NCBI RefSeq assembly: GCF_022682495.2
Contig: NC_071398.1
Coordinates: forward strand, 87,025,398 to 87,089,397
Length of the DNA stretch: 64,000 nt
Direction of reading: 5' to 3'
DNA from: Desmodus rotundus
Lineage: Eukaryota; Chordata; Mammalia; Chiroptera; Phyllostomidae
Positions 1-11,561 of this stretch are shown here, piece by piece. The notes under the pieces are model-generated. The model saw only the letters and a program-made list of their open reading frames with translations, ran no database searches and had not been told where the DNA came from. Position 1 is the first letter of the stretch; every line of letters starts with the position of its first letter. The position numbers and the translations under genes are program-made.

Positions 1-350
1 GACATATTCTCTCCGAATTTTTGACCCACAGAGAATAAGTCCATGGACTCTGATCCCCACCCCCAGGATGTGATTCCCACGGCATAAACACAGGCAGAGT
101 GAGCCACTGAGGGGAACACTGGCTTAGGAACCATGCTTTGTGTTTGTGGATGCGAAGAAGGGGCATCAGAAATGCAGTGTCGACCGGGGAGGCTTAGGAA
201 ACTGAGAGGAAAGGGTGAATTGTTTTATTCTTAATTAGATGTTTTAGTGTGAACATAATAGTTGTTATATTGACAATATATGATTCTTAATTATATCTCA
301 AAGATTGTTTGCTTTGTGTACTTTATATTTCTAAAATTTTTCTGTATTTT
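1..350 (+). other. CENPF: CENPF intron, 3' portion
   Basis: This is intronic sequence upstream of the first visible exon. I see no exon-like frame with splice sites and no repeat I can name. From about 215 it becomes AT-rich, leading into the VES SINE. Confidence 0.6.
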
Positions 351-536
351 TTTAGAGAGAAGAGAAGAGAAGGGAGGGAGAAAGAGAGGGAGAGAAACAC
401 TGATTTGGTACCTCTCCCAGGCCCCCAACCAGGGACTTGGCCTGCCACGCAGGCATGTGCCCATCCAGGGGTCTAATTGGCAACCATTTGGTTCACAGAT
501 CAGCGTTCAGTACACTGAGCAACACCAGCCAGGGCT
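351..536 (-). mobile_element. VES SINE (antisense), intronic in CENPF
   Basis: This is a tRNA-derived bat SINE in reverse orientation. The purine-rich AGAGAGAAG tail comes first, then the degenerate body, ending in CAGCCAGGGCT, the complement of the VES start AGCCCTGGC. It ends 67 bp before the CENPF acceptor at 603. Confidence 0.85.
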
Positions 537-603
537 CATAATGATCTCTCTATGTGATTATAAAAAAAATTGAAGGCTTTAAACTCAAGTTTTTGTATTG
601 CAG

Positions 604-769
604 ATGGACAATCAAACACAGATAAAGCAGCTGAAGAAGGAAAAGGAGCGTGCGGAGGGGGAGATCGCTTGTGGGCTCAGACAGTATAAGCTGCTGGAAG
701 AGGAGAAGCAGCGGTTGCAGAAGGAGCTGTGTCACCTTGAAGAAGCTGCACAAGAGAAGCAGAAAGCAG
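604..769 (+). CDS. CENPF: CENPF, coding exon (fourth from last)
   Basis: This exon encodes part of centromere protein F, a large coiled-coil protein of the outer kinetochore and G2 nuclear envelope that binds microtubules. The exon follows an AG acceptor (ATTGCAG, 597-603) and ends before a GT donor at 770-771. It is 166 nt long, entering in phase 0 and leaving one base over. The 55 residues begin MDNQTQIKQLKKEKERAEGE and are rich in Lys, Glu, Gln and Leu with heptad-like spacing, as expected of the C-terminal coiled coil of CENPF. The open frame runs on past the donor, but the next exon joins in frame only with the donor at 770. The ATG at 604 is an internal Met codon, not a start. The gene is identified from exons 2 to 4, whose sequence matches the mammalian CENPF C terminus closely. 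Earlier exons lie outside the window. Confidence 0.9.
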
Positions 770-1932
770 GTGGGGTGAGCTGGGCAGGGCCCCGTGCCCA
801 GGCCGGCAAAGCCTGGTGTGGGCACAGGCAGTGTCTCCGTGCTCCACTGTCCTACTGCATGCTGATTCTCGGCGGTTGTCCTTTTTCCAATTTCTGAATT
901 TTATGCTCGGTGTGGGATCATTCATAGGATTCAGAGGGAAGCCTGTATTTTGACCTAGAACAATCACATCTCATGTTCTATAAAACGTACAAAAACCTGG
1001 CAGCACTTTTTGCTAATGGGCCATTCCAGGAAGAGTTTTCCAAGTGAGGTGCATTTACCTAGATCAGCGTCACAGGCAGAGTGGTATCTGAGCTGGCACT
1101 GCTAGTTTATGGACACCTGATCCTGGTTGTCCTTGGCCCATCCTTGTGTGTCAACTCCACAGAAGGGCTTGGGGACTCTGTGTCAGGGAATGGAGGTAAA
1201 ATGAAAAAAAAAGACAACTTTTCTCCACTCATGCCTGAGTGGAATGCTTCTCACTGAGTGGAAAGGTGATGATAAGCACTGTGGCAGTGGCTCTTCTGGA
1301 CCAAGGCTCAGCAGGGTGGTCCAGGGGTCTTTCCTGCTCAGAAGAGATCTTGGAGTTTACGGAGCTCCAGAGAGTTTTTCTAATGGATTTCCTGCCAACC
1401 ATGGCAGCTAAAAGTTGACCAAGATCCCATCTTTTAGCATCCCCCCAAACTTTTGTCCACTGGACCCTCCATTGCTTACAAATAATTTTTAGAGCTTTTT
1501 AGGACCTGTCTTCTCACCAGCCCCTTCTACCTCCCAAAGTCATTACAATGGAGGAGATTTCATAGTCTTGAATGACTTATGTTGTTCATTTAGTGGGTGG
1601 GAAGCATGAAAAAGGAATAGAGGAGAGGTGCTAAAGTAATCCATTTGATTTCATATGAACAACTACGAGAACGTTTCATGGGTTAGCTGCAATACAAATT
1701 TGAGATTATGGTGGGTTTTATTTAAGCAGCCCTAATAAGACTTATGTAATCTGTTAGAGTAATTACCCTGATACGATCCCTCCCAAACAAGGGTTGTTAG
1801 AACTCTAAGAACATGCATGGATATAGCTCCTCCACATCTACCCCCCAAAAAGAATTAAAAAACAAGTTTTGGGTTTTCTGCTTTATGATGTCGAATGTCA
1901 AGGAAAGAGTGTCATGCTGTGATTTTTGACAG
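770..1932 (+). other. CENPF: CENPF intron
   Basis: This 1,163-nt GT-AG intron separates the first two visible exons. No gene or nameable repeat is seen inside. A short A-run occurs near 1205. Confidence 0.85.
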
Positions 1933-2409
1933 GTGCTCTTGTGGATGCTCATGTAGATGAACTGATGATGGAGCTGAAAGAACTGAAAGCAGCCCTTGAA
2001 GGAAAAAGCAAGGAGGCAGAAGAGTACTTGGATAAGTACTGCTCCCTGCTCATAAGCCACGAGAAGTTGGAGAGAGACAAAGAGATGTTAGAAACACAAG
2101 TCGCTCGTCTGAGTTCACCACAGTCTCCACTGAATGTCCAGATTTCCCCTTTGCTAAAATCATTTGACCCAGAGTCACCTCCAGTCCCTCGTGTTACTGA
2201 AAAGAAGGGATCATCCAGCCAAACTAAAGCTTCAGGCAAGCGGCAAAGGTCCAGTGGGATTCGGGAGAATGAGGGAGGAACAGCACCTTCCACACCACAC
2301 ACGTTTCCTAAAAGAAGCCAGAAGGCGGCCAGAAGGGGCATTGCTCCTGCAGAGGATGCGGAAGACGCTGCGTTTGAGCCCGAGGGACTTCCAGAAGTTG
2401 TAAAGAAAG
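1933..2409 (+). CDS. CENPF: CENPF, coding exon (third from last)
   Basis: This 477-nt exon lies between an AG acceptor (TTTTGACAG, ending 1932) and a GT donor at 2410-2411. It takes two bases to complete a Gly codon split with the previous exon, and it again ends one base into a Gly codon. The first half is coiled coil (VDELMMELKELKAALEGKSK, then EYLDKYCSLLISHEKLERDK), which is strongly CENPF-like. The second half is a low-complexity Ser/Pro/Lys/Arg tail. It holds a basic KASGKRQRSSG stretch resembling the nuclear localisation region known in this part of human CENPF, and a STPHTFPK segment with an SP/TP-type phosphorylation context. It finishes with FEPEGLPEVVKKG, which is nearly invariant in mammals. 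No frameshift or premature stop is visible. The block fits the C-terminal region known to hold nuclear targeting, retinoblastoma-binding and kinetochore-targeting functions. The exact residues for each function cannot be assigned from this sequence alone. Confidence 0.95.
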
Positions 2410-3885
2410 GTGCGGCAAAATTTTAGAACAGAATTATCTGTGTTCTTTTGAAGTCCACATGGAATTTGACATGCAAAAAGACTTGTGAAGCATGGAGTTT
2501 TAGGTTATTGTGCAATTGTACAAATTAATGTCCAAAAAATATATATCTTTTAAGATGTGTATTTTCCTCTCTGTTGGGAGACTGAATAGGATCTAGTTAC
2601 TCGTGTCACACTACAGAAAGTGCTGGTAAATTTGCAAAATGATTGTTAAAATCCTGTTTTGCATTTGATATTCCTCTGCTGAAAAATCCCCAAATCTAGG
2701 ACACCCTTTAAGCTTTCTTGTCTGTAGTCACTACCTGGAGTGACTCAGGTAGTACATGAGCTGGAGGAGGGGCCCGATGATGCAGTCCCCTGGCTGAAGC
2801 TACATACCACTTTTTTAAAGCCCCATTGGTCCTCCAAGAGAGGTCCAGGGACAGGGAACGGTTGTTACTGGTCCATGACCCCCCTGCCCCCTAAAATATG
2901 TACAGAGATCAACACTAAGACTTTAAAATTTTCATAACAATATGACATTGTCTGGACATCCAAGCACATTACCATTTCCCTGTGGATTCGTTCTTACTGT
3001 GTTGTACAAAACTATCATTCCATAGCAGATGACAACTTACCCCATCCCTGCCCCTCCAAAAAATGATCAAACTGATCCTTTGCCATAGATGGTTTGAGAA
3101 GCACTGTTCTCAGTCACTGTATCCCTTTGGAAATCTAGCCCCCAAACAGTGAGCCTTCCCTTCTCATTGCTGTGTTTTATTTGTACTTCAAGGGTTAAAA
3201 ACCAAAACAAACCAAACGTTGCTTTAGTTAGCCATTAATGCAGCTCGGGAGTGTGTGTGATACCCTGTCTTCTAAGGCCCTTGGCGTGGCCTTTCTCCTC
3301 TTGGTCACCACGAGTCACGTCAGTTCTTTCTTTGGAAGGAGGTGGTGTAGGCGGAGAGTGAAACTGACGTCAGCCTTAGGGAGGTCAGGTCTCTGCCCCT
3401 CCAAGTCTCCGTGTGACAGGGGTCACCTGAAGTAGCTCTTGGCATTTTACATTTTCCCCCCTGTAAACAAGAACTGGCCTTTGTTTTCCTTATTCTTTAT
3501 TTTGATTTTTTTCATCTCCCCCCACAATCCAAAATTTACAGGAGGATTTGCCTTGTGCGTTCTTCGGATCTTAGAAAAATGCAAGTTAAGACATCCTCAT
3601 AGAAGAAGCAGGAAACATTTTTCTCTTTGATGTTATTTTCCCCTTCTTTTCCCATTGTATGTGTGTTTTTTTTTTTTAATGTTTCTAATAAGGGAAAACC
3701 TGTTAGTTATTTATTCAGTTTGACAACTCCCAGGGTGACTGAAGTTAACCCCTGTCTTCTGTGGCTGGGAGAAAGCATTTTTGCAATTCCACTTATCTTG
3801 GTTAAAACTTGACCTAATGCATATCATGTTCATTACAGATAGAACTGGACCTCACAGTGTTGACAGGCAGCTTTTTTGTTCCTAG
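2410..3885 (+). other. CENPF: CENPF intron
   Basis: This 1,476-nt GT-AG intron has a clear polypyrimidine tract at its 3' end. No interspersed repeat could be assigned with confidence. Confidence 0.85.
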
Positions 3886-4064
3886 GGCTTGCTGACATCC
3901 CAACGGGAAAGACAAGCCCCTACATCATGCGAAGAACCACTATGGCAACCAGGACCAGCCCCCGCCTTGCAGCCCAGAAGTTAACACAGTCCCTCCTAAA
4001 TATCCACAAAGAAAACCACGCTGGGACCTCCCAACCAAGAGTTGCTGGCAGCAGATCACAAAAG
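3886..4064 (+). CDS. CENPF: CENPF, coding exon (penultimate)
   Basis: This 179-nt exon follows a strong pyrimidine-rich acceptor (CTTTTTTGTTCCTAG, ending 3885) and ends at a GT donor at 4065-4066. Its first two bases complete the Gly codon split with the preceding exon, and it ends at a codon boundary. The residues include LADIPTGKTSPYIMRRTTMA and TRTSPRLAAQK, a signature of the CENPF C terminus. The segment is very basic, with paired Arg and TSP motifs. It falls in the C-terminal region of CENPF known from other mammals to bind microtubules. The alternative in-frame read-through past the donor is open to about 4307, so a retained intron would add a novel tail. I treat that as chance, because the next exon continues the known protein. 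Confidence 0.95.
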
Positions 4065-4907
4065 GTACCCCCTGAGAGCAAGTATCTACAGTTGGACGTC
4101 AGGAAATGGCAGGGTTCTCTGGGCGAGGGTTTGACACCACGCCCTCTGACTTGGGAGCTCTTGCAAGTCTGTCCTTCCTCTCCATGGGGTACAGAGAAGT
4201 CAGTGGTGAGCAGCCCTGAGGATGCACATTCCATGATCCTGCTGCGACCTGGCCCTTCCCCAGCAGGTCCCTCAGACAGTGTGATGGGAAGTGGCCTCGT
4301 TAGATAGAATTCAAAGGACTTGGAAGAAAGTTTCAGGCATTAGCACTGAGGGATTGGAAGGGGTGCTTTTCATTTTGGCACAGGCCTTGGTCATGGTAAT
4401 TTGGTGCTTTTTCCTCTCCTGCCGCTGCCCATTCTTCACTTTTTATTCCTTCTTTACTTTCTGCCAAAAGCACGCATTTCACTGGATGTCTACAGTAAGG
4501 AGCTGCTTATGGATTTCGCTATTTTGTTTGTTGAGGACTAGGACCTTAGTGATCTCTGTGTACCTTGCAAACAGCCTGGTAAATATTATTTAAAGCATAG
4601 AGAATATCTGCTTAACAAATCTTGTAGCATTTCTATAATCCACCATCTGCTCCTGTCATTTAGGTACATGTAGTACGTGCATTGCGTCGAAAGTTCACAT
4701 TTTACTTTCTCACTGTATTGAACTCTGGCTGTGAGCACAGTCAGAAAAGGATGAGGAGAGGAAGACCCAAGTATTTAATGCCCAGAGCTGACACCTCCTC
4801 TCTCTCAGTGCCACACCCTTGCTTTTCTCCCAGTGTTTTGCAAACTAGGGATCGCAGGAATGTTGTTGGACGTTGCTGGAACAGCATCAAGAATTTAAAA
4901 ATTCTTG

Positions 4908-4910
<3 letters not shown>

Positions 4911-4952
<42 letters not shown>
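4911..4952. repeat. Poly-T homopolymer, 42 nt
   Basis: There is an uninterrupted run of 42 T on the + strand inside the last CENPF intron. Such runs are usually the poly(A) tail of a retroposed sequence lying antisense. The flank at 4953-5230 would then be the insert, but I cannot identify it and found no AATAAA near its end. Confidence 0.9.
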
Positions 4953-4955
<3 letters not shown>

Positions 4956-5807
4956 TGTTGGAGTTTAAGTGTGCAACCTGATTAACTTGAACCAGCAAAC
5001 AAAATTTTCAAAGTGTCATAACCCTTATTTGTGTAATGCAAGCATTCTTAAGTGAGCAGGTGTTTAGGATTTTGGATACCAAACTACAGTGAGGTTGGTG
5101 ATTAGCTCAATCAACACAAGTGCATATTTGCGAACTTGTTTGTTGATGTATAAGACGTTTAAGTATTAAGGAATTTATACCTATTAAGTTTCTCTATAAC
5201 TTACATTACAAAAAAATATTTCTTATTCCAGAGTGAGGTGGAAAGGTCAAATTTTCTTTCAGTCATTAAAGTTGATAGTCCCTTACTCGTACTAGAAATA
5301 TTCTACCGTTTTGTGCAACGTTTTTCCTTCCGTCATCAGTTCCCCCTTCCCTTCCATCTAGATTACACTTTTGGATCCGGTAACAACAAAACACTGAGGA
5401 GAGTATCCTGGGGTGGCTCCTGACATTCCAGTGACCATTAAAACAGCTTCTTGGCACCGAAGCTATTGACCATAAGATAACCCCTGACCTGCCACCCAGG
5501 AGTCCGGTTCAGGTCCCGGAGAGGCTGGGCCATTTCCTTAGGTGGCTGACTGGTGGCTCCTTAATCCGCAGTGCACGCCAAGACCTATCTGCTGGGCTCA
5601 CACTTACAGGGATCCAGGGAGGTATTTGGCTCTGAAACAGGAAATCATGACATAGGTAGTAAGTACCCTGCACTTCCATTATGTCGTGCTGGTTCACTTG
5701 ATTGTAACCACTTGCTTAAACGTGTGCCTTCTGAGTTGCAAGATGGGTTCTGTGAGGTTCCCCATTGTTTGTGGCTTCCCTGTGTCCTCCTGTCTAAGGT
5801 GACGTCT

Positions 5808-5840
5808 GGAATTCAACAGATATTTGTTGAATGAATAGAG
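5808..5840 (+). repeat. L2-like 3' tail
   Basis: The stretch matching ATATTTGTTGAATGAAT is the typical 3' terminus of LINE L2. Only this tail is recognisable. Confidence 0.5.
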
Positions 5841-8350
5841 CTGTTGATGTTGTCCTGAAGTGGCTGCAGAAAGAAATAGATGTTTGGAAAGTGTGTTAGG
5901 AAATCATGCCGTGAAATCAGCACACAGGTCTTTTTCCTCTTCTTTTCTTTGGGGGTGATGGGAAGTGGAGTTGCTTGTGGAGTTTGGACTTACTCTCTAA
6001 GAAAAAGGGCTCTGCACTCTAGGGGGCCTGCTCTGCACACTGCTATTGAATGCCTTGAGCAGGGAGTCCTAAGCAGTGTTCCTGAATATGTGTGATCCCT
6101 GTATGAGCTACGGGAGGCAGGAGGCACCAGCGGTTGTGAATCGCTGAGCAATGTTGTGCACGTGTGCAACTGAACGGGGGTCCTCTGGACAGGAGGTGAC
6201 AGGAGGCTTCGTGATTAGATGCAAACTTCAAAACCCGGCTTCCTGAAATTTAATTTAATTCAAAATTTCCCGAGTCACCTTATAAAATGCTCATCTTATC
6301 TATTAAGCATATTTCATCATTCAGTTTGAAAAATATAGAGCAAGGCATCGTTTTTCTAAAGCAGTTGCTTAGAAACACAGGATTATCACTTTCACCTGAA
6401 GTGGCTGGCTTGAGTTTGGAACAAGACAGGGACACGTGACAAGTTCAAGGGGAAAAGAAGTGAAAAGCAGGTTAGATGAGGACCATACTCGGCTATGTCT
6501 CTGGGGGGAAGAAACCCTGGAGCTCCTAGTTGCTGCAGACAAGGGAGTGTGATGTGTGTAGACCTGACCTGAACCTGGGGTTGCTCAGTGCCGGTGGATT
6601 GGCCACTAGGTTGTAGAGGATGATGGTGATGCCCTCACCACAGCCCCTGTCAGTCAGCAGTTCTGTGGGGCTCTACATTTTTTCCCTAGTTATGAGGTTC
6701 ATTTTCATGGAGCCATTCACATCCTCACCCTCTCCCCACTGTGAACCAGACATAGTGTGTAAGACAGGGTTTGGGTGAACCTGAGAGTCTAAGTACCTGG
6801 TGAATTTCACCTCATGTCGTTATCGACAGGTCTGAGCCTAAGGAGCCTGCCTGAGGATCACATCCTTAGTTTAAACCCAGGTCACTGACTGTAATTCCTT
6901 CATTTGTATCAGAGAAATTGAATCTAGAGGCGAGGACAGTCCAGGGATGGACTTTGGCTATTTAATTAGGGTTAAGAAACAGTTTTGCTAGCTCAAATTC
7001 TCTTTCCCATTGGGATCTTTCTCTGTCTCTTTTTAACAGTGCACCTAAAGATTTGATTCTCCAGCATCTGATGGGTTCAAGGGAAAAGCCTGTCTTTTGT
7101 ATCACGTTCTACTTTAAAACAAAAGAAAGAGTACTAGTAAAACTGTTTTTTTCCCATCAACTTACCATGGATGGTAATTTGCCAGTCAGTCCTCATCCTG
7201 ACCCTTCAAGGCTGCTGCCCCTTTGAAGTGTCCTGCACGTAATCTGAGGTAGAGGCAGGCTTTGCAAGGATGTCACCTGTTGGCCAGATTTGCTGTGTTT
7301 TCTCTCATGAAATGTATTTAGCTGCCTTTTAAAACTACATACTTCCTATGGAAAGAATATAAACGGGGAAATAATTTCCATTCTTTCTTCTTGCTGCGTC
7401 GCAGGAGGTCATTGGCAGTCACTTGCTCAGGAAGTGACCTGTCACAGCGCTTCCTGTCGGGGCCAGGACTGAACATGCATTGTCCATGGGAGAGCCTGTC
7501 CTCTGTTTCTTTGTGTTTGGTTTGCATTGGTTTCAAAGATCTTCCTCCTGGAATCTCCCACTGTTACCTTTAACTTTGGTTAAGTGAAGCGTTTGTGTAC
7601 TTCATGTGTCTTGTTCCTCTTTCTCTTCTGACCAGTATCTTCTTTCACTGATATGTGAACCTCCAAAAAAGTCTTGACTGTCCTCTGCTTCTTAAAGCCT
7701 TACATTTGCTGAGTTCCTGCTTTCTCCTGAAAGGACAGGCCATGAGAATGGGGATGTACTGCCCGCTGGCTTTTGTAGCAGATTGCTGCCCTTCTGCTAT
7801 CATGCAGACCCAACCTGAAAACCGCACAACAATGACCCAAGAATGGTTAAAGTGTTACTTGAGGAACAGGAGGAAGGACTTTTCAATGTTGGAAAGAAGG
7901 CTTACACCTGCGAAGGTGGAGTCACTCACTTGGGTTTTATTCATTTGAATGACAGTGGCGGCTTCAGTAAGAGAAATGGAAGCTGGTTTGGGTTCTCTCT
8001 TAGCTGTATGTGGAATGTTTGCTGGGTAGTCAGGGGACACAAAGGTAAAGAGGCCAAGTCTTTGCCCTCAAAGAGCTTCCCTCCGGTCCGACAGTGTCAC
8101 ACTGGCCTTGGGAGCAGGTCTCTGGCCATCAGAGGTGTCAAGGAAGGTTTGCAAGGTGTCTCGTCAGGGGTCGTGTCAGACTTCTTCCTAGCTCTTAGGT
8201 GGGGCCTGTCCTTAGGTAAGAAGAAAGGGTAACGCTGTGTCCAGCACCTGGGGAAGAAGAATCTACCTTCAAGCTTGATGACAAAGTATTCTGCATGCTG
8301 TAGGAATGTGAATGTGATCGAAGCCTCTAACAAAAATCCTTGTGTTGCAG

Positions 8351-8548
8351 GTCAAGGTCGCTCAGCAAAGCCCCACGGAATCAGGCACTCTCCTCCAAGA
8401 CCCCTCAGCAAGACCTCTCTCGGCCAGTAACATCCCTAAGAGACAGTGGGCCAGCAGCCCCCGCGAGGGCCTGAAGTCCAAGCGAGGCTGCCCCTCGCCC
8501 AGCTCGGAAGCTGGAGCTGAGTCCCAGGAGGGCTGTAGCATCCAGTAG
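8351..8548 (+). CDS. CENPF: CENPF, terminal coding exon with CaaX box
   Basis: The last coding exon starts after TGTTGCAG (ending 8350) and runs in phase 0 for 65 codons to a TAG stop at 8546-8548. It opens VKVAQQSPTESGTLL, matching the end of mammalian CENPF, and contains a SSPREGLKSKRG basic segment. The protein ends in CSIQ. Human CENPF ends in a CaaX box (CKVQ) that is farnesylated, and the bat sequence keeps the modifiable Cys and a Gln at position X, which favours farnesyltransferase. The intervening serine/proline-rich part is more diverged than exons 2 and 3 but has no indel that breaks the frame. Together the four exons give 340 codons including the stop. Confidence 0.95.
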   Translation, partial: VKVAQQSPTESGTLLQDPSARPLSASNIPKRQWASSPREGLKSKRGCPSPSSEAGAESQEGCSIQ

Positions 8549-9220
8549 AAGAGACCTTGTGTGTTCAGGCCCCTGGCAGGTGGCCCTAGTTGAGTGGAAA
8601 GCAGTGTGCCCTCAGGGGCTTGTCTTTACTCAGGGACAAAATTATCAGTAGGAAAAAGCAATTTCTCTGAAATATAAATATATTGTACTCATCGGATCTC
8701 CCATCGGAAGTATTAGAAGAGTTTGGAAGCCCTGATCACCTATCTATTTCTTACTGATCTGCCTCTTCCGTACTGTGCATAGTAGTGTGGAAAGTGTTTT
8801 GGGAACATTACACTTGAGAGGCAAGCACTGTATGATAACTTCTGTTTGTGCGTATGGATTTTAAAAATGCAAAACAATTTATACTTCCAATTAACTGCTC
8901 CCAGAAAAACATAAACTTGTCTTATGATATTTCCTATGTACTATTCCTTATACTAGACAAAAAATAGTTTCAGAGAATTTCTTAGAGCTCAGCCAAATGA
9001 AAAATGAAGGAAAGCCACATTCTGTGTTTTTAAGGAAAACGAGCTCTCATAGACACTGTGGCGGCCTGGTGGCTGGCTCCTCAAGATGTAGTATTTCAGC
9101 TGTTCCGTCGTGGTGATGGGTTCTTTCAAAAGGCTAATTTGGTATGCAGTCCCCCAAATGGTGATGTTGTATTAAAATAAGGCATTTTTTTTCCTAATAA
9201 AAAATTACCTTTATTTCTGT
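8549..9220 (+). other. CENPF: CENPF 3' UTR
   Basis: This is the untranslated stretch from the CENPF stop to just past the candidate poly(A) signals. No interspersed repeat is recognised in it, consistent with an exonic sequence. The 3' limit is inferred from the hexamers at 9171 and 9196, not from transcript data. Confidence 0.6.
9171..9201 (+). terminator. CENPF: CENPF candidate poly(A) signals
   Basis: ATTAAA at 9171-9176 and the canonical AATAAA at 9196-9201 lie about 620-650 nt after the CENPF stop. A T-rich stretch follows at about 9209. They are the first strong hexamers after the stop and would give a 3' UTR of about 0.65 kb. Alternative downstream sites cannot be excluded. Confidence 0.55.
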
Positions 9221-11278
9221 CAAAATGATTCCTAAACCTAAATGCATTATGAACTTTGGGACCACTTCTTGCAGGTATGTGGTAGTTTCTAGCTCACGTT
9301 GATGACAGGGTTTTGAAAACATGCAGGCGTTATGAGCCATACCAAATGTAACAATTTTGCAGCGAGCCCTTTTGTCCTTGAACCAGGGGATCAACTGTTT
9401 CTAGGACATGAGCTAGTAAAAGGTGATTTGCTCTTGGCCTTCAGCTCAGACTGATGTAGAAAGCTTGACCAGTGTTCTCATATATTGTACAAAACTGTCC
9501 TTTGCAAGGTGGACTCTATCATTGTCTAATGCTTCAATAATATGAAGCTACTTAGTATTCATCTACTGAAAGTCAGTATCTTGACTTTCCTCCTGTGTCT
9601 TCAGTCCCTCCGGGTTCTGGTCTGATGCAATGATACCCGTGTCATCAATCATCCCAAGGCTGCCATGTGTTCAGGGGCATGGCCCGAGCACACAGTGCTG
9701 GGACCAGGCCATCAGCTTTATTGGCTGTCCCCAGTTATTAGAAGATTGCACTCAGTAAGTCTGGCTGAGTAGTTCTGTGGGAACTGAAAACCTCTTCTTC
9801 TTTTCTGGGGTGGACTGTAGCTGCTGCTCCTTCCTCCTTAAAGGGAATACTCGGCATGCCTTCCATTTTCAAGGTCACAACCTTATAAATGAACAGCCAG
9901 GACGTGTTTCTTTTCCTCGAGCTAAGAACACTCCTACACTAGGAGCTGAGCTGCACATAAGGTGAAAAGTAAATATGCTACAATCCCAGCTCCGATATGA
10001 GCAGTGGAGTCACAAGTACGAGCACAGCTGACAAGTCGAGGGGGAGCTAGACCCAGTCCATACAGGCCTAGGCATCGAATTCTCCTCTGTACAATGTGGG
10101 CTTCGCTGAGACCATTTTTTCATCTTCAACATTCTGTAGGATCTGAGATGTTTCCCTGTTTTGGGCTAATTATCAAGAGTCCAAAAGGGCTGCACCTTCA
10201 ATAAGAAGGACAGAGAACCCAACACTGCAATGCAGCCCGATTCCCTAAGAGCCACCTCGGCACACACTTACTTCATTTGAGATTACTCTGTGGTCTTTCT
10301 CAGTCGATGCCTACCTATTGTGTTGGAACTGTCATTTGCACAGATTTGTTTGGACTTCAGAAGGAGTCAGGGCACATCTTCCCAGGGCTCCCCCCACTCT
10401 GGGAGGGGAGAAGTGTTCTGCTTCCCATTGCTTTGAGTCCTCAAAGACGCCTAACTGGTCATAATGTGACAGAATGTTGATCATATACTTTCCACGTTCT
10501 TCCCAAGTCATTCAGGCTATTTCAGTATGTCTTGGAAGTTATTTAAATGGGAAATAAAGTATGATCAAATATTTTCAATCAGAAGCTGTACTAGTCATTG
10601 TCTCAGAGTTCATATTTCTGTTTTGTGGGGGACGAAGGGAATTCTAAGTCCTGGATTTGGTAGTTGTGGATATCTGAGCTCTGCTCTCCCTGCCCCTTGG
10701 TTTCGTGTGAGCGTAGAGGAAGGGCTTTTTGCTAGGTTTCCTGAATAGGGAGAACAACTCGTGGTGCTTCAGGACAACTATCCTAATTAGAAAAGTCTGA
10801 GGACCTCGAGCTCACATCCTACCTCTTGGAAGACCTAGGTATCCAATGCCCCCAGTCCCCTGAGCTGGGGATCAACTACTTAAAACATTGTGTGGAAATT
10901 ATATACATTTTCCAAAGCATCTTTGCATTTTTTCTCAAACCCTTCACTTTGCATCTAAAGGAGACATTAGGATCTGCATGTTATAGGCTGGGATGGAGAG
11001 ACACAGGTAGAACTGACTCCTATGTCTGGAGAGACCATGATCCCAGATATAATGATGTGTCTCAGCAATCTTGCAAACTGGAGATTATCTTCACTGGATA
11101 AAAGATGAGTAGGGTCAGCGAGTTGAACTATTTCAACCTCAGCTTTGTGAATACAGAGCCCACCGTCTTGTGCCTTTCTGGAATGCTGCCAGTTCCAGAA
11201 GAGTGAGTCTTCATAGGACGGATACTCGGGTGATAGGAGCATTTCTATTAAAAAAAAAAAATGTTTTTAAACCTTTCA
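9221..11278. other. Intergenic, no feature recognised
   Basis: This is unique-looking sequence downstream of CENPF. No splice-supported coding exon, RNA gene or named repeat is visible. Open frames (for example 10,826-11,101) show no family motif. Confidence 0.6.
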
Positions 11279-11561
11279 AAATTTATTGATTCTAGAGAGA
11301 GAGAGAAAGGGAGAGAAACATCGATTTTGTTCCACTTTTTAAAAAAATTACTTATTTGTATTCTTTAATCCTCTCCCTAGGATATGTGAATGGATTTGAG
11401 AGAAGGAGGGGAAGAGAGAGAAGTATTAATCAGTTATCTCCTGTATGTGCCTCAACCAGGGATTGAACCCACAACCTAGGTATGTACCATGAATGGGAAT
11501 TGAACCCACAACCTTGGTGTATGAGGATGACACTAACCAACTGAGCTACCTGGCCAGGGCT
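11279..11561 (-). mobile_element. Two adjacent VES SINE pieces (antisense)
   Basis: A truncated tail piece (11,279 to about 11,330: TTTATTGATT, GA-rich tail, AACATCGAT) is followed directly by a longer copy running to CTGGCCAGGGCT at 11,561. Both point to the minus strand. The longer copy carries a duplicated 'GAACCCACAACCT' segment (about 11,465 and 11,501), known from longer VES variants. Confidence 0.85.

Larger units (their letters stand above)
4065..8350 (+). other. CENPF: CENPF last intron
   Basis: This 4,286-nt GT-AG intron holds a 42-nt poly-T run (4911-4952) and a short L2-like 3' tail near 5808-5840. The rest has no recognised gene or repeat. Open frames in it are short and uncharacterised. 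Confidence 0.8.

Noticed and set aside
4065..4307. In-frame extension of the CENPF penultimate exon
   Set aside because: A GT donor at 4065 and the exact phase and sequence of the terminal exon at 8351 show it is intron.
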